Positions 17,971 to 27,259 of a DNA stretch of 64,000 bases are shown here, in pieces. Origin of the DNA: Streptomyces sp. NBC_00523 (GTDB lineage Bacteria; Actinomycetota; Actinomycetes; Streptomycetales; Streptomycetaceae); contig NZ_CP107836.1 in the NCBI RefSeq assembly GCF_036346615.1, forward strand, positions 6,386,001-6,450,000, written 5' to 3'. The notes under the pieces were generated by a model that was not told the DNA's origin, made no database searches, and saw only the letters and a list, made by a program, of their open reading frames with translations. A program made the position numbers and the translations under genes. Numbering within the stretch: position 1 is the stretch's first letter; the number at the start of each line of letters is the position of its first letter.

Positions 17971-20031
17971 TCAGATCGTTGTGTTCATCGCATCAGGGTC
18001 GTCCGGAGTACCAGGGGCCGCCTCACCGGCCGGGAGGCGGAGCGTGAACACCGAGCCCTCGCCGGGGGTGCTCACCGCCGTCGCCGTGCCGCCGTGCGCC
18101 TCCGCCAGCTTCCGCACGATCGCCAGACCGAGCCCGCTGCCGCCCGTCCGCCGCGACCGGGACTTCTCGCCGCGCCAGAACCGGTCGAAGACGCGGGCCA
18201 GGTCGTCCGCCGGGATGCCGCTGCCCGTGTCGGCGACGTCCACGAGCACCGCGTCCCCGTCCTCGGAGCCGTAGGCGCGCAGCGTGACCGTCCCGCCCTC
18301 CGGGGTGTGACGCACGGCGTTCGACACCAGGTTGCCCACCGCCTGGCGCAGCCGGACCGGGTCGGCCGTCAACGCCGGCAGGGGGAGGTCCGCCTGGCGG
18401 ACGCCCAGCGCGACGCCCGCCGCGTCGGCCCGGGCCTGGTGCGCGGCCGCGACCTGCCCCAACAGCTCGGCCACGTCCACCGGTTCGGGGTGCAGCCGCA
18501 GCGCACCGGCGTCCGCCTGGGCCAGGTCCTGGAGGTCGTCGATGATGTGCTGGAGCTGGACCGCCTCCGTGTGCAGGAAGGCGATGAACTCCGGGTCCGG
18601 GTCGGCCACTCCGTCCTGCGCCGCCTCCAGCCAGCCCCGGATGTTGCTCAGCGGGGTGCGCAGTTCGTGGGCGACGTCGCTCACCATGGCCTTGCGCTGC
18701 GCCTCCAGCCGGGCGCGGTGGGCGGACATGTCGTTGAACGTGGCGGCGAGGCGCCCGATCTCGTTGTCCGCGGCCACCACCACCGGCGCGGTGTCCTCCC
18801 CGTCGCGCATCCGCTGGGCGGCGCCCGTCAGCGCCCGCAGCGGGCGTACGAGGCGGGCGCCGACGAGCACCGACGCGCCCACGGTCAGGGCCAGCACCAG
18901 GGCCGCCGCGCCCGCGATCCGCGCGGTGTTCGCCGGTGACAGGTCGAAGCCGGGCACGGTCCCGCCGCCCGGGTCGCCGATGAAGAGCAGGGCGGGCGAG
19001 GCCACGTACGAACTCAGCTGCTCCCGGCGGGCCGTGCCCACGCAGGAGGCGATGGCCCGGTCGTTCTCGCTGGTGGCCGCCGCCTGCTGGTCCCCGGGGC
19101 CCGGCACCGCGCTGGGCCCTTCACGAGGCTCCGTGCGGGGCGCCTCGGTCGGCACCGCGCTCGGCTCGACGCTCGGCGGCATCGAGGCCATCGGCGCGGC
19201 GGGCACCGGCACCGCCTCCGCCGGAACGGGCTCGGCCGCCTGCCCCCAGGACAGGGCGAGGCTGAGGTGGACGCCGCCGCGGCCCTGGCGCTCCAGACAG
19301 GCGTCGGCCAGCTGGTTGAGCGCCTTCAGCGCCTTCCGCTCCGTGGCCGTCGGGGTGTCCAGCGCGTCCACGGCGCACCGCGTGCCCTGGATCCGCTCGG
19401 GGTCGTTGCCGCCCACCACCTGGATCAGCGGCCGACCGCTGGCGCCCGCCACCACGTCCGCGGCGATCCCGAAGTCGCCCAGGCAGGCCACGCCCCGGTC
19501 CGCGATCTTCCGCAGCCGGGTCCGCTCCGAAGCGGGCAGCCGGAACGGTCCCACGGCGCGCGGGTCGACCCGGTCCGTGGTCGCACCCGTCACCCCGGCG
19601 CCCTCGGACGCCAGCGCGGTGTCCACGGACAACGGGTCGACCACGGCCGACGCCTGGGCCGGGAGGGCCGCCGCGTCCGGGGCCGCCGAGTCGGCGAGCG
19701 GGGCGCGGCCCTGGGTCGTCAGGGCGATCCGCCGCCCCGACTGCTCGGCCAGCTCCCGTACCGTCTTCCGGACACCGTCCCAGGTGGGATGGGCCGCCGC
19801 GTAACCGAGCAGCTGGTGGTAGATCCGGGCATCGGCGGCCAGGTTCTGGCCCTGCTCCTGCCGGATCGCGCCCGAGGTCGTCTGCACGGCGATCCAGGCG
19901 GTCGCCGCCACCGAGCAGGCCGCGACCAGGGCGGAGACCGTGAGGAGCCGGGCGAACAGGCTCTTGCGCAGGGGTACGGTCCGTCGCCCGCCGGGGCCGG
20001 GGGAGCGGCGCACGCTACGAAGTCGCCGCAC
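17971..20031 (-). CDS. sensor histidine kinase
   Basis: 686-residue membrane kinase. A first transmembrane segment at about 30-50 is followed by a large extracytoplasmic region containing an extended Pro/Ala/Glu-rich stretch (about 260-320), a second segment about 375-395, a HAMP domain, the phospho-acceptor box DVAHELRTPLSNIRGW, and an ATPase domain with the N-box LVSNAVRHTPEGG, G1 DTGSGIP and G2 GGSGLGLAIV. All catalytic boxes are intact. The GTG start overlaps the regulator gene by 17 nt, so the pair is co-translated. The long extracellular domain has Cys residues (GVACLGDF, DACLERQG) that could form a disulfide. The signal is unknown. Confidence 0.92.
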   Translation of the reverse strand: MRRLRSVRRSPGPGGRRTVPLRKSLFARLLTVSALVAACSVAATAWIAVQTTSGAIRQEQGQNLAADARIYHQLLGYAAAHPTWDGVRKTVRELAEQSGRRIALTTQGRAPLADSAAPDAAALPAQASAVVDPLSVDTALASEGAGVTGATTDRVDPRAVGPFRLPASERTRLRKIADRGVACLGDFGIAADVVAGASGRPLIQVVGGNDPERIQGTRCAVDALDTPTATERKALKALNQLADACLERQGRGGVHLSLALSWGQAAEPVPAEAVPVPAAPMASMPPSVEPSAVPTEAPRTEPREGPSAVPGPGDQQAAATSENDRAIASCVGTARREQLSSYVASPALLFIGDPGGGTVPGFDLSPANTARIAGAAALVLALTVGASVLVGARLVRPLRALTGAAQRMRDGEDTAPVVVAADNEIGRLAATFNDMSAHRARLEAQRKAMVSDVAHELRTPLSNIRGWLEAAQDGVADPDPEFIAFLHTEAVQLQHIIDDLQDLAQADAGALRLHPEPVDVAELLGQVAAAHQARADAAGVALGVRQADLPLPALTADPVRLRQAVGNLVSNAVRHTPEGGTVTLRAYGSEDGDAVLVDVADTGSGIPADDLARVFDRFWRGEKSRSRRTGGSGLGLAIVRKLAEAHGGTATAVSTPGEGSVFTLRLPAGEAAPGTPDDPDAMNTTI

Positions 20032-20743
20032 GGGACGCCGCCTTCGCCGGGTCCGTCAGCTTGTAGCCGACGCCGAAGACCGTGAGCAGCCGGACGGGCC
20101 GCCGCGGGGCCGGTTCGATCTTCTTGCGCAGGTTCATCACGTGCACGTCGACGGTCCGGTCGCTGATGTAGCGGTCGAAGCCGTGCAGTTCGCCCAGGAG
20201 CTGCTGCCGGGAGAACACCCGGTCCGGCTCGGCGGCGAGCGCGGCCAGGACGCGGAACTCGCCCGGGGTGCACTCCACAGCCCGTCCCTCCACCGTCACC
20301 ACGTGCCGGACCGGATCGACCACCAGCGCCCCCACCCGCAGCACCCCGGCATCCTCCGGTTCGCCGCCCGCGCCCCGCCGGCTGCGGCGCAGCAGCGTCC
20401 GCACCCGGGCCATCAGCTCGCGCGGGCTGTACGGCTTGGTCATGTAGTCGTCGGCGCCCAGATCGAGGCCGAGCAGCAGGTCGTCCTCCGTGGTGCGGGC
20501 GGTGAGCATCAGCACCGGCAGCTCCCGGTGCTCCGCGCGCAGCACGCGTACGACGTCGAGGCCGTCGGCCCGGGGCATCATCACGTCGAGGACCAGCAGA
20601 TCGGGCTCCCGGTGCCGGACCGCGTCGAGCGCCGCCAGGCCGTCGGGCGCCACGGTCACCCGGTGGCCCTCGCGTTCGAGATAGCGGCGGAGCAGCTCCG
20701 CCTGATTCTCGTCGTCTTCGGCAACGATCACATGTGCGCACAC
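20015..20743 (-). CDS. OmpR/PhoB-family response regulator
   Basis: 242-residue transcription factor. The receiver domain has the acidic pair D10/D11, phosphorylated Asp53 (LLVLDVMMP), Thr in LTARTT and Lys in MTKPYSPREL. A C-terminal winged helix follows with FSRQQLLGELHGF, RTVDVHVMNLRKKIE and TVFGVGYKL, the OmpR pattern that usually recognises 11-bp-spaced direct repeats. GTG 20743 is used; GTG at 20731 is an alternative. A perfect 12-bp palindrome, ACGATCGATCGT (20744-20755), lies directly before the start. It heads the operon with the kinase. Such a repeat array is present before the gene at 2215, but no link is shown. Confidence 0.92.
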   Translation of the reverse strand: MCAHVIVAEDDENQAELLRRYLEREGHRVTVAPDGLAALDAVRHREPDLLVLDVMMPRADGLDVVRVLRAEHRELPVLMLTARTTEDDLLLGLDLGADDYMTKPYSPRELMARVRTLLRRSRRGAGGEPEDAGVLRVGALVVDPVRHVVTVEGRAVECTPGEFRVLAALAAEPDRVFSRQQLLGELHGFDRYISDRTVDVHVMNLRKKIEPAPRRPVRLLTVFGVGYKLTDPAKAASRAATS

Positions 20744-20764
20744 ACGATCGATCGTAGACAGGTG

Positions 20765-22501
20765 CTACGCCGTGCCCGCGTCCCGGTGCGCCTCCATCAG
20801 TTCGTCGTGGGCGGCGACGACGTCCCAGGCGAGGACGGTGACCATCTCCTCCCGGGTCGGGGTGGAGTCGGTGTGCGCGGAGTACAGCCGCAGATCGCGC
20901 TGCGCCGACGCCTTCGCGCACAGCTCCCGGGCGAACCGGGCGTTGCCCACCAGGTCGGCCTTGCCGCCGTCCACGATCGCCGTGCACAACGAGTTCAGGA
21001 CGTCGAGCGCGCCCGCGTCCGGCTCGTCGCCCTGCGAGGCCAGCACGGACCGGGCGATCCGCACCAGTTCCTCCGCGGAGTACGAGGGGAAGTCGACGCG
21101 GGTGTTGAACCGGGAGACCAGTCCGGGGTTGGTGGCGAGCAGCCCCGACATCTCGTCCCGGTAGCCCGCGAGCACCACGACGAGCCGGTCCCGGTCGTCC
21201 TCGGCCCGCTTCAGCAGCACCTGGATGGCCTCCTTGCCGAAGGCGTCGCCGCCGCTCGTCCCGGTGTTGTACAGCGCGTACGCCTCGTCGATGAACAGCA
21301 CCCCGTTCAGCGCCGAGTCGATGACCTCGTTCGTCTTGAGGGCCGTCGACCCCAGGTGCTGCCCGACCAGGTCGGCGCGCTGGGCCTCCACCACATGCCC
21401 CGAACTCAGCAGCCCGAGCCCGGCGAAGACCTGGCCGATGATGCGGGCCACGGTCGTCTTGCCGGTGCCGGGCGGCCCCGCGAAGACGAAGTGCCGGGGG
21501 CGGGCCCCGCCGGGCAGGCCCTGCTCCTCGCGCAGCGCGGACATCCGCAACTGCGCGAGCAGCGTCTGGACCTGGCGCTTCACCGGCTGCAAACCGATCA
21601 TGGCGTCGAGCGCCCGCTGCGCCTCGGCGAGCACCCGGGCCCGCTCGTCGGCGGACAGCCCGTCCTCACCGTCGCCGCCCGAGTCGGTCTGCGGCGCCGC
21701 CCCGCCCGCCGTGGCCGCGACGGAGGCGGCGGGCGCCGGGGCGGGCCTGCTCACCGGGCGGGCCTGGGCGCGCGACTCCACGTCGAGCAGGTCGGGGGCG
21801 CACCGGAACGCGTACTGGTACCGCTTCAGCGCCTCCTCCTCGCGGCCCAGCGCCTCCAGCGAGCGCCCCATGAAGTACTTCACCTCGGCGTCGAACCTGC
21901 TGCCCGCGCCCAGCTTCCCCGGCAGCGCGGACAGCACGTTCAGCGACTCGTGGCAGACCCCCTGGGCGAACAGCGCCCCGCCCACGTACAACTGCGCCTC
22001 GTCCCGCAGGAAGGCGTCGGTGATCCCGGGCGCGAACCTCAGGACGAGCGGCCAGTCCTCCTTCAGGAACGCGTACCGGGTGCAGACGAACCGGGTCTCG
22101 TCGCAGTCCAGCAGCGCCGTGGACAGACCCTTCCACGCCTCGTCGAGCCGCCGGTCGTCCAGGAACGCCGACATGGCCGCCAGCCACAGATCGCGGGAGG
22201 TCTCCAGCCGGAAGGTGACGTAGTGGCCGATCTGGAAGGTGGACCGGAAGGGCAGCTGGTACTTCGACCGCAGGACCCCGAACTGCGCCGAGTTGCGCAG
22301 CATGCCGTCCAGCGCCGCCTTCTGGTCCGTGCCGGTCACATGGAGTCCCAGCCAGGCGTCGGCGGTGCTGGGGTCGTGCTGCGTGGCGAGCGCGAACTGC
22401 GCCGCGGCCCCCGCGTTGTCCCCCTGCCGCATGAGGACCATCCCCTGGTTCCACGCCTGCTCGGCCTTCCTGGCCGACCCCCGGCTCGCGGCACCCTGCA
22501 C
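20765..22501 (-). CDS. TPR-AAA+ ATPase, EccA/CbbX-like
   Basis: 578-residue cytoplasmic ATPase. The N-terminal half (about 1-255) is a helical TPR-like solenoid (EQAWNQGMVLMRQGDNAG, EALGREEEALKRY). A Pro/Ala linker leads to a CbbX/SpoVK-type AAA+ domain with Walker A GPPGTGKTTVAR, Walker B GVLFIDEAYALY, sensor and arginine regions (NPGLVSRFNTRVDFPSY). Domain order and length match EccA of type VII secretion, but no ecc, esx or mycosin gene is nearby. It may serve a remote ESX-like system or act as a general remodelling ATPase. GTG 22501 has GGGAGA upstream. It ends 21 nt before the two-component operon start codon region. Confidence 0.85.
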   Translation of the reverse strand: MQGAASRGSARKAEQAWNQGMVLMRQGDNAGAAAQFALATQHDPSTADAWLGLHVTGTDQKAALDGMLRNSAQFGVLRSKYQLPFRSTFQIGHYVTFRLETSRDLWLAAMSAFLDDRRLDEAWKGLSTALLDCDETRFVCTRYAFLKEDWPLVLRFAPGITDAFLRDEAQLYVGGALFAQGVCHESLNVLSALPGKLGAGSRFDAEVKYFMGRSLEALGREEEALKRYQYAFRCAPDLLDVESRAQARPVSRPAPAPAASVAATAGGAAPQTDSGGDGEDGLSADERARVLAEAQRALDAMIGLQPVKRQVQTLLAQLRMSALREEQGLPGGARPRHFVFAGPPGTGKTTVARIIGQVFAGLGLLSSGHVVEAQRADLVGQHLGSTALKTNEVIDSALNGVLFIDEAYALYNTGTSGGDAFGKEAIQVLLKRAEDDRDRLVVVLAGYRDEMSGLLATNPGLVSRFNTRVDFPSYSAEELVRIARSVLASQGDEPDAGALDVLNSLCTAIVDGGKADLVGNARFARELCAKASAQRDLRLYSAHTDSTPTREEMVTVLAWDVVAAHDELMEAHRDAGTA

Positions 22502-22718
22502 GTGACTCTCCCCTCACCGGGCGCGCCGTCCGCGCCCGTGGCCCCCCGGCCGCCCGTGATCACACCCGCAACGGTCGTTCAGGATAGCCAACGCCCGGCG
22601 AGGGGCCTCCCGCACGGTGACCGCCTCGGATACGATTTCGCTCCCCGTCTCCGCTGCCCACCGCCACCTCAGCTGGCGACCGTCACCTCCCCACCGTCAC
22701 CGCCGGGAAGACCGCCTG

Positions 22719-25700
22719 ATGTCCGCCCTCCCCAGCAGCCGGACCCCGGACCGGCTCCGCACGGGGGTGCGCGCCGCGCTCACCACCCTCGGCACCGGAT
22801 TCCTGCGGCACCCCGCCAACACCGCGCTGCGCGCGCACGCGGACGCCGCCGCCCTCCACAACGCCCTGCTGCGCCTGGTCTTCCGGCTCCTCTTCCTCTT
22901 CGTCACCGAGGACCGCGACGTCCTGCTGTCCCCGGACGCGAGCGCCGGCGCCAGGGCGCGTTACGCGGCGCACTTCTCGACGGCCCGCCTCCGCGCCCGT
23001 GCGCGCGGCGCCGTGGAGCAGAGTGAGCTGTACGCGGCGCTGCGCGCCGTACTCGACGCCCTCGGTGACCCGGCCGGGGACCCCGGCCTCGGCCTGCCCG
23101 GGCTCGGCGGCCTCTTCGCCCCCATGGAGGCCGACGCCCCGCTGCACGGGCTCGCGCTGTCCGACGCGGACCTGCTCACCGCGGTGCGCCAGTTGTCCGA
23201 GGCCCCGGACCCGGGCACACGGCGGGCCCGGCCGGTCGACTTCGGCCGCCTCGAAGCGGAGGAGCTGGGGTCCGTCCATGAATCGCTTCTCCAGCTCGTG
23301 CCCCGGATCGACGCGGCGGACCGCGCCTTCACGCTGGTCGGGCTCCCCGGCAACGCCCGTAAGACGTCGGGCTCCTACTACACTCCGGCCGCCCTCGTGG
23401 AGTGCCTGCTCGACGCCGCGCTCGACCCGGTCCTCGACGCCGCCGTCGCACGCGGCGAGGCAGCGGGCGCCGCCGACCGGGAGCTCCTGGCCCTCACCGT
23501 CTGCGACCCGGCCTGCGGCTCCGGCCACTTCCTGGTGGCGGCGGCCCGCCGTATCGCCCGCCGCCTCGCGGACGTGCGCGGAGGCACGACGGAGCCGTAC
23601 CGCGACGCCCTCCGCGAGGTCGTCGCCCACTGCGTGCACGGCGTGGACCTCGACCCGATGGCCGTCGAACTGGCCAGGATGGCCCTGTGGCTGGAGGCCC
23701 CGGAGCCCGGGCGGCCGCTCACCTTCCTCGACGCCCGCGTCAAGCACGGCAACGCCCTGATCGGCGCGGCCCCGGACCTGCTGCGGGGCGGCATCCCGGA
23801 CGCGGCGTTCACCCCCACGGCGGGCGACGACCGCGCGCACGCCGGGGCCCTGAAGAAGCGGAACAGGGCCGAGCGAAGGGCCTTCCGCGGCCAGGACATC
23901 GGACCGGGGCGCGAGGCGGCCGACGCTTGGTGCGCCGCGTTCCTGTGGCGCAGGACGGCGGACGCCCCGCCCGCGGTGACCGACGCGGTCCTCCGCGACT
24001 TGTTGGGCGCGCCCCGCTCCACCCACGAGGAGATCGCGCGGCTGCGCCACCGGTACCGGTTCTTCCACTGGCACCTGGAGTTCCCCGAGATCTTCGGCCC
24101 CGACGGCATCGGCGGCTTCGACTGCGTCCTCGGCAACCCGCCCTGGGAGCGCATCAAGCTCCAGGAGCAGGAGTTCTTCGCCCAGCACGACGCGGAGATC
24201 GCCGCCGCGAAGACGGCCGCCGCCCGCAAACGCCTGATCGCCGCGCTCAAGGAGGACCCGGACCGGGCCGCCCTGCACACCGCGTTCGAGGCGGCCAAGC
24301 GCACGGCGGAGGGGACGAGCCACTTCCTGCGCAACGGCGGCCGCTATCCGCTCACCGGGCGCGGTGACATCAACACGTACGCCGTGTTCGCCGAGGCGGG
24401 CCGGGCGCTGACCGGCCCGCGCGGCCGGATGGGCATGATCGTGCCGACCGGCATCGCCACGGACGCGACGACCCGCTTCTACTTCAAGGACCTGGTCGAC
24501 GGGGGCGCGCTCGCCGCCCTGTACGACTTCGAGAACGCCGCGCCCGTCTTCCCCGACGTCCACCGCTCGTTCAAGTTCAGCATCCTGTCCCTGACCGGCC
24601 GCGCCCTGCGCGAACCCGCCTCCCGGTTCGCCTTCTTCCTCCGCGACCCGGACGAACTCGCCGACGAGGGGCGGGTGTTCGCGCTCACGCCCGAGGAGAT
24701 CGCGCTCCTCAACCCCAACACGGGCACCTGCCCGGTCTTCCGGACCCGCCGCGACGCCGAGATCACCCTCGGCATCTACGCACGGCTCCCCGTCCTCATC
24801 AAGGAGAGCGACCCGGACGGCAACCCGTGGGGCGTCACCTTCGGCACGATGTTCCACATGGCCAACGACTCGCACCGGTTCCGCACCCGCGAGGAGCTGA
24901 CGGCCACCGGCTGGGAGGCGGCCGGAAACCACTACGTCAACGGCGACCGGGTCATGCTCCCGCTGTACGAGGCCAAGATGGTCGACGCGTACAACCACCG
25001 CGCGGCCGACGTGGTCAAGAGCGCCACCGCCGTCAAGCGCCAGAACCAACCCGCCTATCTGACGGCCGACGCCTGGGCGTCCGCGTCCCGCCTGGCCGTC
25101 CCCGGGAACTGGGTGGACCGCGCCGAGACACCGCCCGGCACCCCGCCCGGCCACCTCGCCTTCCTCCGCATCAGCAGCCCCACCAACCAGCGCACCATGA
25201 TCTCCGCGATCCTGCCCCCGGCGGCGATCGGCGACTCCGTCTTCCTCCTGCACACCCGGAACGCACACGACAGCGCGGCCCTGGTGGCGCACTTCAACTC
25301 CTTTGTCTACGACTACGTCACCCGCCAGAAGGCCGCGGGGCTCAACCTCAACTTCTTCTACGTCCGCCAGCTCCCCGTCCTGCCCCCGGCGACCGTCCAC
25401 CGCCACACGGAATTCCTGACGCCGCGCGTCCTCGAACTCACCTGCACCGCCCACGACATGAGCCCCTTCGCCGCCGACCTGGGGGACACGGGCGGCCCGT
25501 TCCGCTGGGACGAGGAACGCCGCCGCCGGATCCGGGCGGAGCTCGACGCGTTCTTCTTCCACCTGTACGGGATCGGCCGGGCCGACACCGCGTACATCCT
25601 GGACACCTTCCCCATCGTCCGGCGCAAGGACGAGGCCCGGTACGGCGGCTACCGCACCAAGGACCTCATCCTGACCGCGTACGACCACATGGCCGCCTCG

Positions 25701-25781
25701 GGGATCGCGACGGGCGGCACCTACACCTCACCGCTCAGCCCACCACCGGGTGCCGGGCCCCGGCACCGGTGTCGCGGGTGA
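22719..25781 (+). CDS. large N6-adenine DNA methyltransferase (Eco57I/type IIG-like), orphan
   Basis: 1020-residue protein. An all-alpha N-terminal region (about 1-205) precedes a gamma-class N6-adenine methyltransferase core: TSGSYYTPAALVECLL, motif I CDPACGSGHFLVAAA, GVDLDPMAVELARMALWLE, and motif IV LGNPPWERIK. A large C-terminal region follows with RYPLTGRGDINTYAVF and target-recognition-like sequence. The layout resembles Eco57I-type and PglX/DrmMI-type methylases. No PD-(D/E)xK nuclease motif is evident, and no helicase, phosphatase or BREX/DISARM partner is in the window. ATG 22719 is chosen for GGGAAG upstream. Its last 47 nt overlap the opposite-strand gene. It may be an orphan epigenetic or defence methylase. 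Confidence 0.85.
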   Translation: MSALPSSRTPDRLRTGVRAALTTLGTGFLRHPANTALRAHADAAALHNALLRLVFRLLFLFVTEDRDVLLSPDASAGARARYAAHFSTARLRARARGAVEQSELYAALRAVLDALGDPAGDPGLGLPGLGGLFAPMEADAPLHGLALSDADLLTAVRQLSEAPDPGTRRARPVDFGRLEAEELGSVHESLLQLVPRIDAADRAFTLVGLPGNARKTSGSYYTPAALVECLLDAALDPVLDAAVARGEAAGAADRELLALTVCDPACGSGHFLVAAARRIARRLADVRGGTTEPYRDALREVVAHCVHGVDLDPMAVELARMALWLEAPEPGRPLTFLDARVKHGNALIGAAPDLLRGGIPDAAFTPTAGDDRAHAGALKKRNRAERRAFRGQDIGPGREAADAWCAAFLWRRTADAPPAVTDAVLRDLLGAPRSTHEEIARLRHRYRFFHWHLEFPEIFGPDGIGGFDCVLGNPPWERIKLQEQEFFAQHDAEIAAAKTAAARKRLIAALKEDPDRAALHTAFEAAKRTAEGTSHFLRNGGRYPLTGRGDINTYAVFAEAGRALTGPRGRMGMIVPTGIATDATTRFYFKDLVDGGALAALYDFENAAPVFPDVHRSFKFSILSLTGRALREPASRFAFFLRDPDELADEGRVFALTPEEIALLNPNTGTCPVFRTRRDAEITLGIYARLPVLIKESDPDGNPWGVTFGTMFHMANDSHRFRTREELTATGWEAAGNHYVNGDRVMLPLYEAKMVDAYNHRAADVVKSATAVKRQNQPAYLTADAWASASRLAVPGNWVDRAETPPGTPPGHLAFLRISSPTNQRTMISAILPPAAIGDSVFLLHTRNAHDSAALVAHFNSFVYDYVTRQKAAGLNLNFFYVRQLPVLPPATVHRHTEFLTPRVLELTCTAHDMSPFAADLGDTGGPFRWDEERRRRIRAELDAFFFHLYGIGRADTAYILDTFPIVRRKDEARYGGYRTKDLILTAYDHMAASGIATGGTYTSPLSPPPGAGPRHRCRG

Positions 25782-26970
25782 CCTCGGCGAGCACCTCGTA
25801 GTAGGCCCGGGGCCGCCGCTCGAAGTCCGTCCAGGCGGACAGCGCGTCCAGCTCCCCGCTCGGCGCCCGCAGCAGGTCCACCGAGGTCTGCCCGAAGCGG
25901 GCGGTCAGGCCGTCGCGCTCCGCCTCGGCCAGCTGGTGGCGGAGCCGGGCCACGGCGGACCGGGCCCGGCGGCGGTCCTCGGGGTCCGCCCGGAGCATCG
26001 TGGCGCAGCCGGTCGCGGGGCCGGCGTCCGTCAGCAGCGGTTCGAGGCGGGCGGCCAGCGCCTCGGCCGCGTTCGCCGCGTCCCGTCCCTCCGGCCCGGC
26101 CTCCACCAGCACGTGCAGGGCGGTGACCAGGGCGATCGTCCGGGGGTCGGAGTGGCCGGCGGTGAGGCGGACCACGACGTCGGCGCCGACCGCGTCGGCC
26201 GTCCGCCGGGCGGCGGCGACCGCCTGCTCCGCCGTAAGCCGTCCGACGCCCGGCAGTCCGCCCAGCTCCCACACGCCCGCGTCGAGCACATCGCGCACAG
26301 TGCGCACGCCCGCGTTCTCCCACTCCTTCGTCCGGAAGCGGCGCCGCTCGTCGTCCCGCAGCCGGGTCACGGGCACCCGGCCCAGCTCCTCGCGCACCCG
26401 CTGCTCCCGCAACGGCACCCACGCCTCGCGCACCGCCTCGACGGCCCGCGTGCGGTCCTCCTCCACCGCTGCCGCCGCACCGGCCAGCCGCCAGGCGCGG
26501 TCCACCAGGCCGGGACGGACACCGCGCAGCCGGACCGCCGCCCGAATGTTCCCGCCGACGAGACCCACCGCCAGCAGCGGCAGCCCGAACAGGATCAGCC
26601 GGTCGGAGAGCGCGATGCGCGCGTCGTAGACGTCGTCGTCCTGGCCCAGGACATACAGCCGCCCCTTGTCCGACCCCTCCGCGACCACGAAACCGGAGTC
26701 CCAGCCGTGACCGGTCTCGGGGTCGTAGGAGGGTGCCTTCAACTGCGGATCACGATCGGGGTCGCATCGGTACGCGCCTTCACGCTTGCTCCGGTCGTAG
26801 GGGTCCGTCCACCGCACGGTGCATGTGCCGTCCGGCTTCTCGGTGAGCACGGTCAGGTCGAGCTGACGCAGTTCCGGCATCTCCGGCGCGGCCGCGTAGG
26901 CGAACGCCGAGCCCGTAATGAGCAGGAGGCCGAGCGCGAGTATCCAGCGAAAGAGAGGTCTGTGTCCCAC
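25735..26970 (-). CDS. membrane protein with helix-hairpin-helix-like segment, unknown function
   Basis: 411-residue protein. It has an N-terminal signal-anchor (about 8-28), an extracytoplasmic region with Cys residues (GTCTVRW, YRCDPDRDP), a second transmembrane segment about 125-145 (ILFGLPLLAVGLVGGNI), and a long helical cytoplasmic part. Within the latter, ELGGLPGVGRLTAEQAVAAA looks like a helix-hairpin-helix DNA- or protein-binding motif. I do not recognise a family. GTG 26970 has GAGG 8 nt upstream. Its 3' end overlaps the convergent methyltransferase gene by 47 nt, so the two transcripts are antisense at their ends. A role linked to the methylase is possible but not shown. Confidence 0.75.
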   Translation of the reverse strand: MGHRPLFRWILALGLLLITGSAFAYAAAPEMPELRQLDLTVLTEKPDGTCTVRWTDPYDRSKREGAYRCDPDRDPQLKAPSYDPETGHGWDSGFVVAEGSDKGRLYVLGQDDDVYDARIALSDRLILFGLPLLAVGLVGGNIRAAVRLRGVRPGLVDRAWRLAGAAAAVEEDRTRAVEAVREAWVPLREQRVREELGRVPVTRLRDDERRRFRTKEWENAGVRTVRDVLDAGVWELGGLPGVGRLTAEQAVAAARRTADAVGADVVVRLTAGHSDPRTIALVTALHVLVEAGPEGRDAANAAEALAARLEPLLTDAGPATGCATMLRADPEDRRRARSAVARLRHQLAEAERDGLTARFGQTSVDLLRAPSGELDALSAWTDFERRPRAYYEVLAEVTRDTGAGARHPVVG

Positions 26971-27133
26971 TCGCGTACCTCGCGTCCTGTCGGTGGTGGC
27001 CGTTGCGAGGACAGACTCGCGGAGGGCTGGCCGCTTCCGTCAGGTGTGGATTCGGCAGAACCGAGGGTGCGTAGCTGCCTGGGCCGGGCAGTTTCACGGA
27101 TCGCCGGGGAATGGACCCGGTCCCGGTGGGTAG

Positions 27134-27166
27134 GTTCGCCGACTGTTCCGCCCGGCGTCACTCCGT
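27134..27166 (+). promoter_or_regulatory. candidate PHO box (PhoP-type direct repeats)
   Basis: Three consecutive 11-nt units, GTTCGCCgact, GTTCCGCccgg and CGTCACTccgt, match the Streptomyces PhoP consensus GTTCACC at 6, 5 and 4 of 7 positions, in the correct 7+4 arrangement. The site ends 93 nt before the phospholipase C start, where activation by phosphate starvation would make sense. The match is by eye only. Confidence 0.5.
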
Positions 27167-27259
27167 GCACACTGCAAGGGCCTTACGCGGAGGCCGGCGG
27201 GTCTGGAACACTCCAGTCGCTCTTCACCCCACATCCCCCCACCGCGAAGGTTTCCCCCC

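Noticed and set aside
19940..25688. Two open frames of about 1000 codons opposite the kinase/AAA genes and the methyltransferase
   Set aside because: Antisense shadows of conserved genes, lacking domains or ribosome sites.
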